DNA of 64,000 bases from Paenibacillus mucilaginosus 3016 (GCF_000250655.1 NC_016935.1:3552001-3616000), one strand, 5' to 3'; shown: positions 27,773 through 37,254, numbered from the stretch's first letter. The notes: generated by a model from the letters alone, not told the origin. Numbers and translations: made by a program.

Positions 27773-28546
27773 TTGTTCGTCACAACCTCCTACGACCCGA
27801 ACCCGGCCCAGCGCGAGGAAGCGCGGCGGCTGGCGGCGGAGCTCGGCGGCCGTGCGGTCGACCGGCGCCGGATGACGCTCGCCCAGCTGCGGGCCCGCTA
27901 CGGGGACGAGGATATTCTCCTGATCTCGAAGGAGCGCATCGAGTATCATCACGAACTGCGACAGCCTCTTTTCTTCCATCCAAGCACGGCTGCCGTCCGG
28001 ATCAAGCGCCTGATCAAAGGAGAGCCGGACAGCCTCTTGGAGCTCGCCGGCGTGCGGCCTGGCGACCGGATCGTCGACTGTACCGCGGGGCTGGGCTCCG
28101 ACTCGCTCGTCTTTTCGTATGCGGCGGGGCCGGAGGGGCACGTCACGGCGCTGGAAAGTGCGCCGATCCCCTGCTTCCTCCTGAAGCAGGGGCTGAAGAC
28201 CTACCATTCCGATGTGCCTGGTCTCAATGAGAGCATGCGGCGCATCGAGGTGCTGGGGGCGGACCATCTCACCTACCTGCGGGGCCTGCCGCCGAAGAGC
28301 GTCGACCTTGTATACTTCGACCCGATGTTCCGCAAGCCCATTACCGAGTCGAACTCCATCCGGGCGATCCGCGGGCTCGCGGATGACCGGGCGCTGAGCG
28401 AAGAAGCGGTGGGGCTTGCGTTATCGGCGGCCCGCCGTGCCGTGGTGCTCAAGGAGCACCGGGATTCGGCCGAGTTCGACCGTCTGGGCTTCGCCGAGGT
28501 CCACCGCTCGTCCACCAAAATTGCTTATGGAGTGATACGCACGTGA
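27773..28546 (+). CDS. Class I SAM-dependent methyltransferase, RsmJ (DUF548)-like
   Basis: 257 residues from TTG 27773, immediately after the mutL stop (AAAAGGGTG site). SAM-binding motif [16 protein letters not shown], an acidic end of strand 2 (VTALESAP), and the catalytic-type [12 protein letters not shown]. This pattern is that of the RsmJ/DUF548 family, which in E. coli methylates G1516 of 16S rRNA; whether this homologue has the same target is not known. Its stop overlaps the miaA GTG by 4 nt, so it is coupled to miaA. Confidence 0.82.
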   Translation: MFVTTSYDPNPAQREEARRLAAELGGRAVDRRRMTLAQLRARYGDEDILLISKERIEYHHELRQPLFFHPSTAAVRIKRLIKGEPDSLLELAGVRPGDRIVDCTAGLGSDSLVFSYAAGPEGHVTALESAPIPCFLLKQGLKTYHSDVPGLNESMRRIEVLGADHLTYLRGLPPKSVDLVYFDPMFRKPITESNSIRAIRGLADDRALSEEAVGLALSAARRAVVLKEHRDSAEFDRLGFAEVHRSSTKIAYGVIRT

Positions 28547-29510
28547 CCCCATCGTCAGAACGCAAGCCGAAGCTGCTCGTCCTCGTCGGCCCGACAGCCG
28601 TCGGCAAGACGAAGCTCAGCCTGACGCTTGCCAAGGAATACAACGCCGAGATCATCTCGGGCGACTCCATGCAGGTGTACCGCGGGATGGACATTGGGAC
28701 GGCCAAGGCCTCTCCCGAGGAGCTGGCCGAAGTGCCCCATCACATGATCGACATCCATGACCCGGACCACCCGTTCTCCGTAGCCGAATTCCAGGAGCGG
28801 AGCCGGGCGGCTGATCGAGGAGAGTCAGCGGGCGGGGACGGCTGCCTTTTATCGTGGGAGGCACCGGGCTCTATGTGGAGTCGGTATGCTACGATTTCAA
28901 GTTCAGTGAGAGCGGCTCCGATGAAGCGTTCCGGGAGGAGCAGCAGGCTTATGCAGATACATACGGACCGGAGGCGCTTCATGAGCGGCTGCGTGCCGTC
29001 GACCCCGCTTCGGCGGACCGGCTTCATCCGAACGACGTGCGGCGAGTGATCCGCGCCCTGGAGATTTATCATGTGACCGGCGAGCGGCAGTCCGAGCAGC
29101 TGGAGGCCCAGGGACGCAAGGAATCGCCCTACGAATTGTGTATCGTCGGGTTGACAATGGATAGAGCTTTACTATATAAACGTATTGAAGAGCGAATCGA
29201 TATCATGATGCGGCAGGGTTTGCTCGAAGAGGTGCGCGGACTGATGGAGCGGGGCTACGATGAAGCCGTTGTATCCATGCAGGCCCTTGGCTACAAGGAA
29301 ATCGTCGGCCATCTCCAAGGCCATTATTCCCTCGAGGAAGCGGTCGAACTGCTGAAGCGGGATACGCGCCGCTTCGCCAAACGCCAGCTGTCCTGGTTCC
29401 GACATATGAAGGATATTGCATGGGTGGACGTGAGCAATCTGGCAGAATTTGCTACCCACCTGGACAAGATTCGTGGTATAATTTCAGCTAAGCTAACACT
29501 AGACCGTTAA
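28543..29510 (+). CDS. miaA: tRNA dimethylallyltransferase MiaA, two frameshifts
   Basis: About 320 residues when repaired. GTG 28543 begins a frame with the P-loop [28 protein letters not shown] and [18 protein letters not shown]. Removing one G from GGG at 28805-28807 and one T from TTTT at 28847-28850 gives [15 protein letters not shown] then [11 protein letters not shown], continuing with [15 protein letters not shown] and QALGYKEI. The enzyme adds a dimethylallyl group to A37 of tRNAs reading UNN codons. Followed by hfq, as in many bacteria. The conserved residues on both sides suggest sequence error. Confidence 0.9.
29474..29482 (+). promoter_or_regulatory. Possible extended minus-10 promoter for hfq inside miaA
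   Basis: TGGTATAAT at 29474-29482, with no clear minus-35, about 50 nt before the hfq ATG. Confidence 0.4.
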
Positions 29511-29534
29511 CTATTTTCTTGAGGGGGCCCACTG

Positions 29535-29777
29535 ATGAACAAGTCGATCAATATTCAGGACACGTTTCTAAATCAACTGCGCAAGGAAAACATCCCGGTC
29601 ACCGTTTATCTGACCAATGGATTCCAGATCCGCGGGGTCATTCGCGCTTTTGACAATTTCACGATTATCATCGACAGTGAGGGCCGCCAGCAGATGGTTT
29701 ACAAGCACGCCATCTCGACCTTCACGCCGCAGCGTTCCGTATCTCTGATGCAGCAGACGGAGAACACGGCCGAGTAA
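29535..29777 (+). CDS. hfq: RNA chaperone Hfq
   Basis: 80 residues. Sm1 region ([38 protein letters not shown]) and the Sm2 motif YKHAIST are intact; the short C-tail ([17 protein letters not shown]) is typical of Firmicutes. Forms a hexameric ring that binds small RNAs and mRNAs. GAGGGGG ribosome site 7 nt upstream. Ends in a weak terminator at 29879-29913. Confidence 0.97.
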   Translation: MNKSINIQDTFLNQLRKENIPVTVYLTNGFQIRGVIRAFDNFTIIIDSEGRQQMVYKHAISTFTPQRSVSLMQQTENTAE

Positions 29778-29878
29778 TACCCGGAAGGGCCTGGTTAACG
29801 GTGGGGTGAACAGCCGAAAGACAGCATCAGCAACATTTTGGTCCTCCCGAACGTCTAACATCATACAAATCCTAAATG

Positions 29879-29913
29879 AGCAACCCCTGCCTGTCTCGGG
29901 TTGTTCTTTGTTT
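29879..29913 (+). terminator. Probable terminator of hfq
   Basis: 8-bp stem AGCAACCC / GGGTTGTT (one wobble), 11-nt loop, then CTTTGTTT. Confidence 0.55.
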
Positions 29914-29933
29914 CACAGAAAGGAAGTCGGTGC

Positions 29934-32654
29934 ATGGCGGATTCAGGCAGCAAGACACCCAGAAAAACCACGGTAGAGAAGAAACCGGCGGCCGGAGCAG
30001 CGAAGAAGAAAAAGAAACAGGGCTTTTCCGCCGGAAAAGTCATCTTTTGGATGCTCGCAGCCGCTGCTCTGGCAGCCATTAGCGCGATGGGCGTCTACAT
30101 TTTCGTTATCTTGAATGGGAACAAGATCCTGCAGCAGAACATCGACAAGCTGGACTTCAGCGAAGCCTCGATCATTTATGATGCCAATAAGCAAGAGATT
30201 GGCGTGCTCAAGGTGGAGAACCGGATCAACGTCGAGCCGAACGAAATTCCTCCGCTCATGAAGCAGGCCTTCATCGCGACCGAGGACAAACGCTTTGAGG
30301 ATCACACGGGCGTCGATTTCCTCGGGATCGGCCGGGCGCTGGTGAAGGACGTTGTGGCCCGGAGCATGGTCGAGGGCGGCAGCACGATCACCCAGCAGCT
30401 TGCGAAGAACGTGTTCCTCAACGCGGACAAAACGTTCTTCCGTAAAGCCACCGAAATGTCCATTGCCGTGGCGCTGGAGCAGCAAAAAACCAAAGATGAA
30501 ATTTTGACGATGTATTTGAACTACATTCTATTCGGTAATCAGGCTTATGGCGTTAAAGCGGCATCGAAGGTTTATTTCAACGTGGATAAACTGGAAGATT
30601 TGAAGTTGTGGCAAATCGCCACGCTGGCGGCGATCCCCAAAGCGCCGAGCCGGTACAATCCTCTGAAGGATGCCGAGAAGTCGAAGGAGCGCCGGGGCGT
30701 GGTGCTGAAGCTCATGCAGGAGCAGGGGTACATTACCGAGGCCCAGCGGGCGGAAGCGGCTGCTGTGGATTACGAACCGCCTACGAAAACAGCGGGAACG
30801 GCCGGACGCAACCAGGCCTTCGTCGACTATGTGCTGAAGGAAGCGCAGACCAACTTCAACCTGACGGAGGATGAGGTCAACCGGGGCGGGCTCAAGATCT
30901 ACACGACGCTCGACCAGAATGCGCAGCAGATCATGGAGCAGACATACGCGAACGCGAAGTTCTTCCAGAAGAGCCCGGACGACCAGATCATGCAGAGCTC
31001 GATGGTCATCCTCGACAACAAGGACGGGGGCATCGTGGCCATGGTCGGCGGCCGGGACTATATGCGGGGCGGGCTCAACCGTGCGACTTCGGCGCCGAGG
31101 CAGCCGGGTTCATCCTTCAAGCCGCTGATCGCGTACGCTCCGGCGATCGAGGCCGGCAAGTATACGCCTTACAGCATGCTGAAGGATGAGAAACAGACGT
31201 ACCCTGGCGGCTACAGTCCGCGCAACTATGACGGGGTGTACCGCGGTCAGGTAACGATGACGGAGGCTGTGAAAAAGTCCATCAACATGCCGGCGATCAA
31301 TACGCTGCAGGAGATCGGCGTATCGAATGCGACCAAGTTCGTCGAGAAGCTGGGTATCACGCTGGATGCGCAGGACCGCAACCTGGCCATCGCGCTCGGC
31401 GGCCTGACCAAGGGGACCACCCCGCTGCAGATGGCCCAGGCCTACAGTGCGTTTGCCAATGCGGGCACGCTGCATACGGCACATGCGATCACAAGTATTG
31501 TGGAGAGCGACGGTACGGAGCTGCAGTTCAAGGATGAGGCCAAGACGGTCATGAGCGCGAAGACCGCATGGTATATGACCGAGATGATGCGTACGGTCGT
31601 CGAGCCGGGAGGCACGGGGGCGGCGGCCAAGTTCGAGCGGCCGGTGGCCGGCAAGACCGGCTCCACACAGCTCGATCTCAAAGGTCTCGAGAAGTACAAC
31701 CGCGACCTCTGGTTCGTCGGCTACACGCCCGAGTGGACGGGGGCCGTCTGGATGGGCTTCGATAAGACGGACTCGAAGCACTATGTGTCGATGAGCAGCG
31801 GAAGCGCGGGCGTCATCTTCAAGGAAGTCATGCAGAAGGCGCTCGCGAAGCGTCCGGTGACACAGTTCAAGAAACCTTCCGGGGTGCCGGATCTGAAGGA
31901 GGAGCTTCCTCCGAAAGGCGTAACGGATCTCAAGGCGGAGGTCAACCCGGAGACGGGCTTCGTCAATCTGAGCTGGAGCAGCGTGGGCGATGGCATCACG
32001 TACCAGGCGTTCCGCAAGGACAGCACGATGGCGGACTATCCGGCCGAGCCGCTGTTCTCCACGCAGTCTACGTCGTATAAGGACCAGTCCGCTTACACGC
32101 CGGGCATGACGTACACTTATATGATTGTGGCGCTGAAGCCGGAGAACGGGGCGGAAGGCGCGAAGTCCAATGAAGCGTCGGTCACCATCCCGGGCAAGAC
32201 GGAGAACGGCAAAGAAGAGCCGGGCAAGGAAGCCGGCGAGACCGGTAAGGAAGACCCGGGCAAAGAAGGGGAAGACGGCGCGGTTCCAGGAACGGATGGC
32301 GATGGCACGGCTCAGCCGGGGACCGGAACCAAACCGGGGGCCGGCGGCACGACACAGCCGGGAACAACCAAGCCGGGCACCGGCACGACACCGGGCACCG
32401 AGACGGACGGCACGACCGGCGGTACGGAAGAGGATGCCGGGTCGGCCGGCGGCTCCGGGGATACCGGAACCTCTTCCGGTACGGATACGGGCGGAGAGAC
32501 GGGCACCAAGACGCCCGGCAGCACGACGACCCGGCCGAGCACCGGCACGGCCCCGGTGCCGAGCGGCACCTCCGGGAACGGCAAGCAGCCGGCGGAGCGA
32601 TCTACCGGAGGGCAGAGCGGATCTTCGATCAGCGTGATGCCGGACGGAACCTAA
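29934..32654 (+). CDS. Class A penicillin-binding protein (PBP1A-type)
   Basis: 906 residues. Basic cytosolic N-terminus, one TM (about 36-62), GT51 transglycosylase (EDKRFEDHTGVD, EGGSTITQQLAKN), then the transpeptidase with S393-S-F-K, SIN and KTGST motifs. A fibronectin-III-like domain follows (about 660-755), and then a roughly 145-residue tail almost entirely of Gly, Thr, Pro, Glu, Asp and Ser (about 755-900), probably disordered and wall-spanning. It polymerises and cross-links peptidoglycan outside the membrane. ATG 29934 behind AAAGGAAG. Single gene: a strong terminator follows. Confidence 0.95.
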   Translation: MADSGSKTPRKTTVEKKPAAGAAKKKKKQGFSAGKVIFWMLAAAALAAISAMGVYIFVILNGNKILQQNIDKLDFSEASIIYDANKQEIGVLKVENRINVEPNEIPPLMKQAFIATEDKRFEDHTGVDFLGIGRALVKDVVARSMVEGGSTITQQLAKNVFLNADKTFFRKATEMSIAVALEQQKTKDEILTMYLNYILFGNQAYGVKAASKVYFNVDKLEDLKLWQIATLAAIPKAPSRYNPLKDAEKSKERRGVVLKLMQEQGYITEAQRAEAAAVDYEPPTKTAGTAGRNQAFVDYVLKEAQTNFNLTEDEVNRGGLKIYTTLDQNAQQIMEQTYANAKFFQKSPDDQIMQSSMVILDNKDGGIVAMVGGRDYMRGGLNRATSAPRQPGSSFKPLIAYAPAIEAGKYTPYSMLKDEKQTYPGGYSPRNYDGVYRGQVTMTEAVKKSINMPAINTLQEIGVSNATKFVEKLGITLDAQDRNLAIALGGLTKGTTPLQMAQAYSAFANAGTLHTAHAITSIVESDGTELQFKDEAKTVMSAKTAWYMTEMMRTVVEPGGTGAAAKFERPVAGKTGSTQLDLKGLEKYNRDLWFVGYTPEWTGAVWMGFDKTDSKHYVSMSSGSAGVIFKEVMQKALAKRPVTQFKKPSGVPDLKEELPPKGVTDLKAEVNPETGFVNLSWSSVGDGITYQAFRKDSTMADYPAEPLFSTQSTSYKDQSAYTPGMTYTYMIVALKPENGAEGAKSNEASVTIPGKTENGKEEPGKEAGETGKEDPGKEGEDGAVPGTDGDGTAQPGTGTKPGAGGTTQPGTTKPGTGTTPGTETDGTTGGTEEDAGSAGGSGDTGTSSGTDTGGETGTKTPGSTTTRPSTGTAPVPSGTSGNGKQPAERSTGGQSGSSISVMPDGT

Positions 32655-32680
32655 GAAGCTCAAGACGGTGATGATGATGG

Positions 32681-32708
32681 GAAGAGGCGGCCACCGCCTC
32701 TTCTTTTT
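32681..32708 (+). terminator. Terminator of the PBP gene
   Basis: 10-bp stem GAAGAGGCGG / CCGCCTCTTC with a 3-nt loop, then a run of seven T. Confidence 0.9.
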
Positions 32709-32802
32709 TTATTTTTGCAGGCGGACGTAGTATAATAAGGTGAAGGATTGGGACAGGCTTCCACACCAATAACAGTAACGTAATGGAGTTGAATGGATTG
32801 TG

Positions 32803-33501
32803 ATGAACGCGAAACAAGTAAGCGGGATCGCTAAGGTACTCTGCACGGCGGCACTGGCCGCTCTGCTGGCCGCAGGCTGCGGAACTAAGCCTGCCGAGAA
32901 TACGCAGGGCGCTGCCGGCGGCAGCCAGGCTACGGCCGGGACGGACACGGCGAAAGAAGGGACGACGCGCAAGACGTACACGTCGGCTCCGCCGATGACG
33001 ATCGATGCGACGAAGAAGTATACGGCCGCCGTTACGACGTCCAAGGGGTCGTTCACGATCGAGCTGTTCGCCAAGGAAGCGCCGAAGACCGTGAATAACT
33101 TTGTGTTCCTGGCGCGGGAAGGCTTCTATAACGATATCACCTTCCACCGGATCATCCAGTCGTTCATGGTGCAGACCGGTGACCCGCTCGGCAACGGGAT
33201 GGGAGGCCCCGGCTACAAGTTCGAGGACGAGCTCAAGAGCCCGTACAAATACGAGCCGGGCATCGTGGCGATGGCCAACTCCGGCAAGAATACGAACGGC
33301 AGCCAGTTCTTCATCTGTACCGGAGAGGACAGCAAGGGCCTCAACTCGCAGCCGAACTATACCATCTTCGGCCGGGTAGTCGAAGGGATGGACACCGTGC
33401 AGAAGATTGCCGCAACCCCCGTCGCTGCTGGCGGAGAGAGCAAGCCGAGCAAGCCGACTGAGAAGGTCACGATCATGAAGATCGATATTACGGAGAAGTA
33501 A
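32803..33501 (+). CDS. Peptidyl-prolyl cis-trans isomerase, cyclophilin-type lipoprotein
   Basis: 232 residues. The signal peptide ends in a lipobox (LAAGCG, Cys about 27), then a Gly/Thr-rich spacer and a cyclophilin domain (about 70-232): FHRIIQSFMVQTGDP, NGSQFFIC, YTIFGRVVEGMD. Active-site Arg lies in FHRII. It should fold proteins on the outer face of the membrane. GTG 32800 is an in-frame alternative start. A TATAAT at 32731-32736 may be its promoter, and the hairpin 33526-33553 its end. Confidence 0.92.
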   Translation: MNAKQVSGIAKVLCTAALAALLAAGCGTKPAENTQGAAGGSQATAGTDTAKEGTTRKTYTSAPPMTIDATKKYTAAVTTSKGSFTIELFAKEAPKTVNNFVFLAREGFYNDITFHRIIQSFMVQTGDPLGNGMGGPGYKFEDELKSPYKYEPGIVAMANSGKNTNGSQFFICTGEDSKGLNSQPNYTIFGRVVEGMDTVQKIAATPVAAGGESKPSKPTEKVTIMKIDITEK

Positions 33502-33525
33502 GTTTTCATTGGGTAGTAAGCTGCA

Positions 33526-33553
33526 CAGCGCGGGGGGCGAGCCTCCCGCGCTG
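33526..33553 (+). terminator. Probable terminator of the cyclophilin gene
   Basis: 9-bp stem CAGCGCGGG / CCCGCGCTG with a 10-nt loop; the following T-tract is interrupted (TTGATTTCTTCTG). Confidence 0.5.
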
Positions 33554-33638
33554 TTGATTTCTTCTGCTTTAACGGGCGCGGGAAGGGAACCCAAAGGCCC
33601 CCGTTATCGTCTACTAAGAGCAGGAAGGGGAGATAACC

Positions 33639-34349
33639 ATGGAGCAGGGGAGCGGGATATCCCACCGGCAGCGGCGGTGCCTGCTGATTCACGGCTTCAC
33701 GGGCGGCCCTTACGAGGTGCAGCCGCTGGCGGATTACTTGGCGGGCTGCGGGTGCGAATGCCATGTGCTGCGGCTGCCCGGCCATGATGACGAGCTGTCC
33801 GGTCTGCGGTCGGTCGTGTGGCAGGAGTGGCTGCAGGGAGCGGAGGAGGAGATGGCGCGCCTGACCGGCGATGGCGAGCCCGTGGACCTTATCGGATTCT
33901 CGATGGGCGGCCTGATTTCCGCCTATCTCGCGAACCGCTATCCCGTACGGCGGCTTGTGCTTCTCAATGCAGCGGCCATTTATGTGAGCCCGGTGCGCTT
34001 TCTGAAGGATGTGGCGCTGCGGGCTCGGCAGAAGGACTGGGACTATCTCAAACGGGGCAAGAAGACGCCTCTCCGGGCTGCCGTCCAGTTTATGAAGCTG
34101 GCCCGCTATGCGAAGCGGGAAGAGCTGCCGAAGGTGGCGGTGCCCACCCTGATTGCCCAGGGAAGAAGGGACCAGATCGTCCATCCCCGCAGCGCCGATT
34201 ATATTTACAGGCGGCTGCAGGGCGAGCGGGAGCTTCACTTTTTTGAACGGTCGCGCCACTTGATCTGTCTCGAAGAGGATGCGCCGGCCCTGTTCGCCGA
34301 GGTGCGCCGTTTTTTGGGTGTGGAAGGGGAAGATCGGGACGTTACTTGA
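33639..34349 (+). CDS. Alpha/beta hydrolase, carboxylesterase-like
   Basis: 236 residues. Oxyanion motif LIHGFTGGP, nucleophile elbow GFSMGG (Ser about 88), acid in GRRDQIVHP, and His in RSRHLICLE. Layout and size match small cytosolic carboxylesterases/monoacylglycerol lipases of the Est30 type in Bacilli. ATG 33639 follows GGAAGGGGAG. Probably starts a short operon with the VOC and DUF218 genes, which follow with minimal spacing. Confidence 0.88.
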   Translation: MEQGSGISHRQRRCLLIHGFTGGPYEVQPLADYLAGCGCECHVLRLPGHDDELSGLRSVVWQEWLQGAEEEMARLTGDGEPVDLIGFSMGGLISAYLANRYPVRRLVLLNAAAIYVSPVRFLKDVALRARQKDWDYLKRGKKTPLRAAVQFMKLARYAKREELPKVAVPTLIAQGRRDQIVHPRSADYIYRRLQGERELHFFERSRHLICLEEDAPALFAEVRRFLGVEGEDRDVT

Positions 34350-34381
34350 TAGTCGACAACCGGATGATGGAGGCAGAAGCA

Positions 34382-34777
34382 ATGCAGGTGAAAGGATTCA
34401 ATCATTTGACGATCCGGGTCCGGGACCTCTCCCGGTCGCTGGCGTTCTACGAAGGCGTTCTCGGGATGAAGCGGGTACACCGGGGACGGACGGATGCCTA
34501 CTTGGAGTGGGGAAGCGCCTGGATTTGTCTGCTGGAGCGGGAACCCGATGGGGAAGGATCCACCGGCGGGCGAACCGGCATCGACCATGCGGCGTTTACG
34601 ATAGAGGAAGGTGACTTTCCAAAGGCTGTGGAGACGCTGCGCCAGGCAGGGGTTCGGCTCGTGAGGGGGCCGGTCGAGCGCGGCGGCGGGTTCAGTGTGA
34701 ATTTCCTGGATCCGGACGGCACGGAGCTTGAGCTGTTCACGGGAAGTCTTCAGGAGCGGATGAAGACATGGAGCTGA
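34382..34777 (+). CDS. VOC (glyoxalase/bleomycin-resistance) family protein, Fos-like
   Basis: 131 residues from ATG 34382 (GGAGG 8 nt upstream). GFNHLTIRVRDLSRSLAFYE, YLEWGSAWICLLERE, IDHAAF, FLDPDGTELELFTG and LQERM align with fosfomycin-modifying FosA/FosB: predicted metal ligands are the His of NHL, the His of DHAAF and the Glu of ELELF. However, the Tyr of the FosA substrate segment (S-F-Y-F) is Asn here (S-V-N-F), so fosfomycin modification is uncertain; a general thiol transferase or glyoxalase is possible. Ends inside the DUF218 gene (10-nt overlap). Confidence 0.8.
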   Translation: MQVKGFNHLTIRVRDLSRSLAFYEGVLGMKRVHRGRTDAYLEWGSAWICLLEREPDGEGSTGGRTGIDHAAFTIEEGDFPKAVETLRQAGVRLVRGPVERGGGFSVNFLDPDGTELELFTGSLQERMKTWS

Positions 34778-35439
34778 GGCAGGCGGCGGCAGGCCGATAC
34801 AGGAAGAAGACCCGTGTGTCGTTGCTAGGGCACTTGAAGCGCATCTTCCGGTTCATGGTGCTTGTGCTCCTGGCGGCTCTCCTGTGGGTCGGATGGATCC
34901 AGTACCGGATCGAAACGCAGGCGGATACGGGACAGGAGCCAAAGCAGGTAGGCATCGTACTGGGTGCTTCGCTGTGGAAGGATTCCCCAAGTCCGGCACT
35001 GAAGGAGCGGCTTGACCGGGCCGTGGAGCTGTATCAATCCGGCAGGGTTCCGTATCTGATCGTCAGCGGCGGCTACGATGTGCCCACCTCGAAGATGACC
35101 GAAGCGGAAGGTATGCGCAATTATCTGGTCTCGAAGGGGATTCCTTCCAAGCGCATCGTGCTCGAGAACCGGGCCCGAAGCACCTACGAGAACCTGCTCT
35201 ACAGTAAAAAGATCATGGAGCAGCATCAGTGGACCTCGGCCGTCATCATCACCCACCGCTATCACAGTGTCCGCGCCCTCGACATCGCGAACTATCTCGA
35301 CTATGAGGAACCAGCGGTATCACCGATGGAGTCCCGTGTGCTGATGATGGCCTGGCACCGCGGCAGGGAGACGCTGGCGATGACCAAGTGGCAGTGGGAT
35401 AAGGTGGCCCTTGTATTCGGGGTTGCGCCCAAAAGCTGA
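34768..35439 (+). CDS. DUF218 (YdcF/SanA-like) membrane-anchored protein
   Basis: 223 residues: a basic N-terminus, one TM (about 28-46), then a DUF218 domain with VGIVLGASLWKD, RLDRAVELYQSGRVPYLIVSGG, EAEGMRNYLVSKGIP, ENRARSTYENL and IITHRYHSVRAL. The domain probably faces the cell exterior. Relatives include SanA and ElyC, linked to envelope integrity, but the reaction is unknown. Overlaps the VOC gene. Confidence 0.85.
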   Translation: MELRQAAAGRYRKKTRVSLLGHLKRIFRFMVLVLLAALLWVGWIQYRIETQADTGQEPKQVGIVLGASLWKDSPSPALKERLDRAVELYQSGRVPYLIVSGGYDVPTSKMTEAEGMRNYLVSKGIPSKRIVLENRARSTYENLLYSKKIMEQHQWTSAVIITHRYHSVRALDIANYLDYEEPAVSPMESRVLMMAWHRGRETLAMTKWQWDKVALVFGVAPKS

Positions 35440-35465
35440 ACCTCGTATCTTTTCGGAAGCGATGC

Positions 35466-35474
35466 TGGTATAAT
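35466..35474 (+). promoter_or_regulatory. Extended minus-10 promoter of tatA
   Basis: TGGTATAAT (TATAAT 35469-35474) 44 nt upstream of the TTG start; no good minus-35. Confidence 0.5.
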
Positions 35475-35518
35475 GAGAGTATCTACCATACTTTTTTCGC
35501 TACAAGGAGGAGAGAGCT

Positions 35519-35716
35519 TTGCCATTTGGCAATATCGGGATCGGCGGACTGCTGCTGATTCTTGTCGTCGTACTCATCATGTTCGGACCGTCCAAGCTCC
35601 CCGAACTCGGCAGGGCCTTCGGCCGCACGCTCAGCGAATTCAAGAGTTCGACCCGCGGGCTGATGTCCGAGGACAAGGATACGGAGGGCAAGCCGGAGGA
35701 TACGAAGAAGTCCTGA
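35519..35716 (+). CDS. tatA: Twin-arginine translocase subunit TatA
   Basis: 65 residues from TTG 35519 (AAGGAGGAG 7 nt upstream). One N-terminal TM ([17 protein letters not shown]), the [14 protein letters not shown] hinge and amphipathic helix of the family, and a charged tail. TatA oligomers form the pore of the Tat pathway with TatC, which is not in this window, so this is an orphan tatA. Ends before a bidirectional terminator. Confidence 0.93.
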   Translation: MPFGNIGIGGLLLILVVVLIMFGPSKLPELGRAFGRTLSEFKSSTRGLMSEDKDTEGKPEDTKKS

Positions 35717-35761
35717 TCCTCGGCATCCGCCGCTGTCTTCCAATCCACCATACAAACGGCT

Positions 35762-35812
35762 AAAACCTCCCGTGATCCGGCAAGATTCTTTCCGGAGGCA
35801 GGGGAGGTTTTT
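35762..35812. terminator. Bidirectional terminator between tatA and the SDR gene
   Basis: AAACCTCCC (35763-35771) pairs with GGGAGGTTT (35802-35810) around an inner ATCCGG / CCGGAG stem, with T-runs on both strands. Confidence 0.7.
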
Positions 35813-35848
35813 GGTGTCTGATCCGACATGGTGGAAGGGCTGTCAGGC

Positions 35849-36706
35849 TCAGCCGTTCACGATCGTTCCGCCATTGACATGCAGAACCTGGCCTGTCATA
35901 TAGGACGAATCCCCGCAGGCGAGGAAGACATAGCTCGGTGCCAGCTCTTCCGGCTGCCCCGCCCGCTTCATCGGCGTATTGGTACCGAAAGAGGCGACCT
36001 TCTGTTCGTCGAAGGTGGAGGGGATGAGCGGCGTCCAGATCGGGCCCGGCGCCACGGCGTTCACCCGGATCCCGCGGGAGACGAGCTGCTGGGACAGCGA
36101 GCGGGTGAAGGTCACGATCGCCCCTTTGGTCGCGGAGTAATCGAGAAGGGTCGGGTTCCCTTCATATGCTGTGATCGAAGCTGTGTTAATGATGGCCGAG
36201 CCTTCCTGGAGATGGGGAAGCGCAGCTTTGGTTAAGTAGAAGAAGGAGAAGATGTTCGTGCGGAACGTCCGCTCGAGCTGCTCGGAAGTGATATCCTCGA
36301 GCTTCTGCTGGGGATGCTGCTCGGCGGCGTTGTTCACCAGCACGTCCAGCTTGCCCAGCCGCCGGATGGTCTCTTCCACGATGCTGCTGCAGAAGGCTTC
36401 ATCCCCGATGTCCCCGGCGAGGAGCTCGCACCGGCGGCCTTCGGCTTCCACCTGCATCTTCGTCTCCTGGGCGTCCTCGTGCTCGTTCAGATAGACGATG
36501 AGCACATCCGCGCCTTCTTTGGCATAGGTCACGGCCACCGCCCGGCCGATGCCGCTGTCGCCGCCGGTGATGATTGCCGTTTTGTCTTTGAGCTTGCCTG
36601 CGGGTTTGTAGCGGTCATCCTCGAAGACGGGCCTTGGATTCATGCGGGACTCGATCCCCGGCTGGGTATTCTGATGCTGCGGAGGGAATGTTGTAGCGCT
36701 GGTCAT
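35849..36706 (-). CDS. Short-chain dehydrogenase/reductase, YdaD/YhdF-like
   Basis: 285 residues. The N-terminal extension (HQNTQPGIESRMNPRP) is typical of the YdaD/YhdF group of general-stress SDRs. NAD(P)-binding TGGDSGIG, NNAAEQ, the catalytic Ser in NTASITAYEG, Y-x-x-x-K as YSATK, and the C-terminal MTGQVLHVNGG. Substrate unknown. Its ATG (36706) has AAAGGAG upstream. Control by SigB is expected for such genes but I found no clear promoter. Confidence 0.92.
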   Translation of the reverse strand: MTSATTFPPQHQNTQPGIESRMNPRPVFEDDRYKPAGKLKDKTAIITGGDSGIGRAVAVTYAKEGADVLIVYLNEHEDAQETKMQVEAEGRRCELLAGDIGDEAFCSSIVEETIRRLGKLDVLVNNAAEQHPQQKLEDITSEQLERTFRTNIFSFFYLTKAALPHLQEGSAIINTASITAYEGNPTLLDYSATKGAIVTFTRSLSQQLVSRGIRVNAVAPGPIWTPLIPSTFDEQKVASFGTNTPMKRAGQPEELAPSYVFLACGDSSYMTGQVLHVNGGTIVNG

Positions 36707-36881
36707 ACTCGGTCATTCTCCTTTCCGGGATGTGCCTGGTTTCCGGTCTTGCACCCTCTTAGGATGCTGCAGAAGTCTCCTGGCTTGCCATGGGAGTTCT
36801 TGGTCGGGTGTGCAAGGAGAGCGGGCGGGTACATAATCCGGTGGGGAGCAAACCAAGCTAGAATCAGGAGGGTGGTGCGTC

Positions 36882-37103
36882 ATGAACCAGAAAGAAGTGG
36901 AGCTGGAGCTGGCCCAGAAATTATTTAACGGTGAGTTCAAAAAGGAAGACAAGGACGAAGCGGCCCGCCGCAAGCTGCCGGTCAAGACGGAGATCCGGGT
37001 GCAGTCGGATGTCGATCCGGTGGCGGAGGAGACGAAGCAGTACCGGAAGATGGCCAAGGAAGTGGACGATCGATACGATAAGGTGGGCCGGCGCAATCCA
37101 TAA
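36882..37103 (+). CDS. Small charged protein of unknown function
   Basis: 73 residues (MNQKEVELELAQKLFNGEFK start), rich in Lys, Glu, Asp and Arg and predicted mostly helical; no membrane segment and no Cys. ATG 36882 follows CAGGAGGGTGGT, a strong ribosome site, which is the main reason to accept it. It stands alone between the SDR gene on the opposite strand and the HAD gene. Confidence 0.65.
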   Translation: MNQKEVELELAQKLFNGEFKKEDKDEAARRKLPVKTEIRVQSDVDPVAEETKQYRKMAKEVDDRYDKVGRRNP

Positions 37104-37254
37104 CGCTGGAGAAGGTGCCGGCTTTCCGAAGGAGGGTCGGCCGTCTTTTTACGAGAGCAGCCCCGGGATCAGGTCATTATAATGAAAAAATCACTATCCA
37201 ATCCCTTCCTTGCTGGTGTACCATCAGTACAGAAGAGGAAGGAGCGGACGTGTG

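Noticed and set aside
34382..34777. Firm call as a fosfomycin resistance gene
   Set aside because: A key substrate-side residue differs from FosA and no flanking mobile or resistance context exists.
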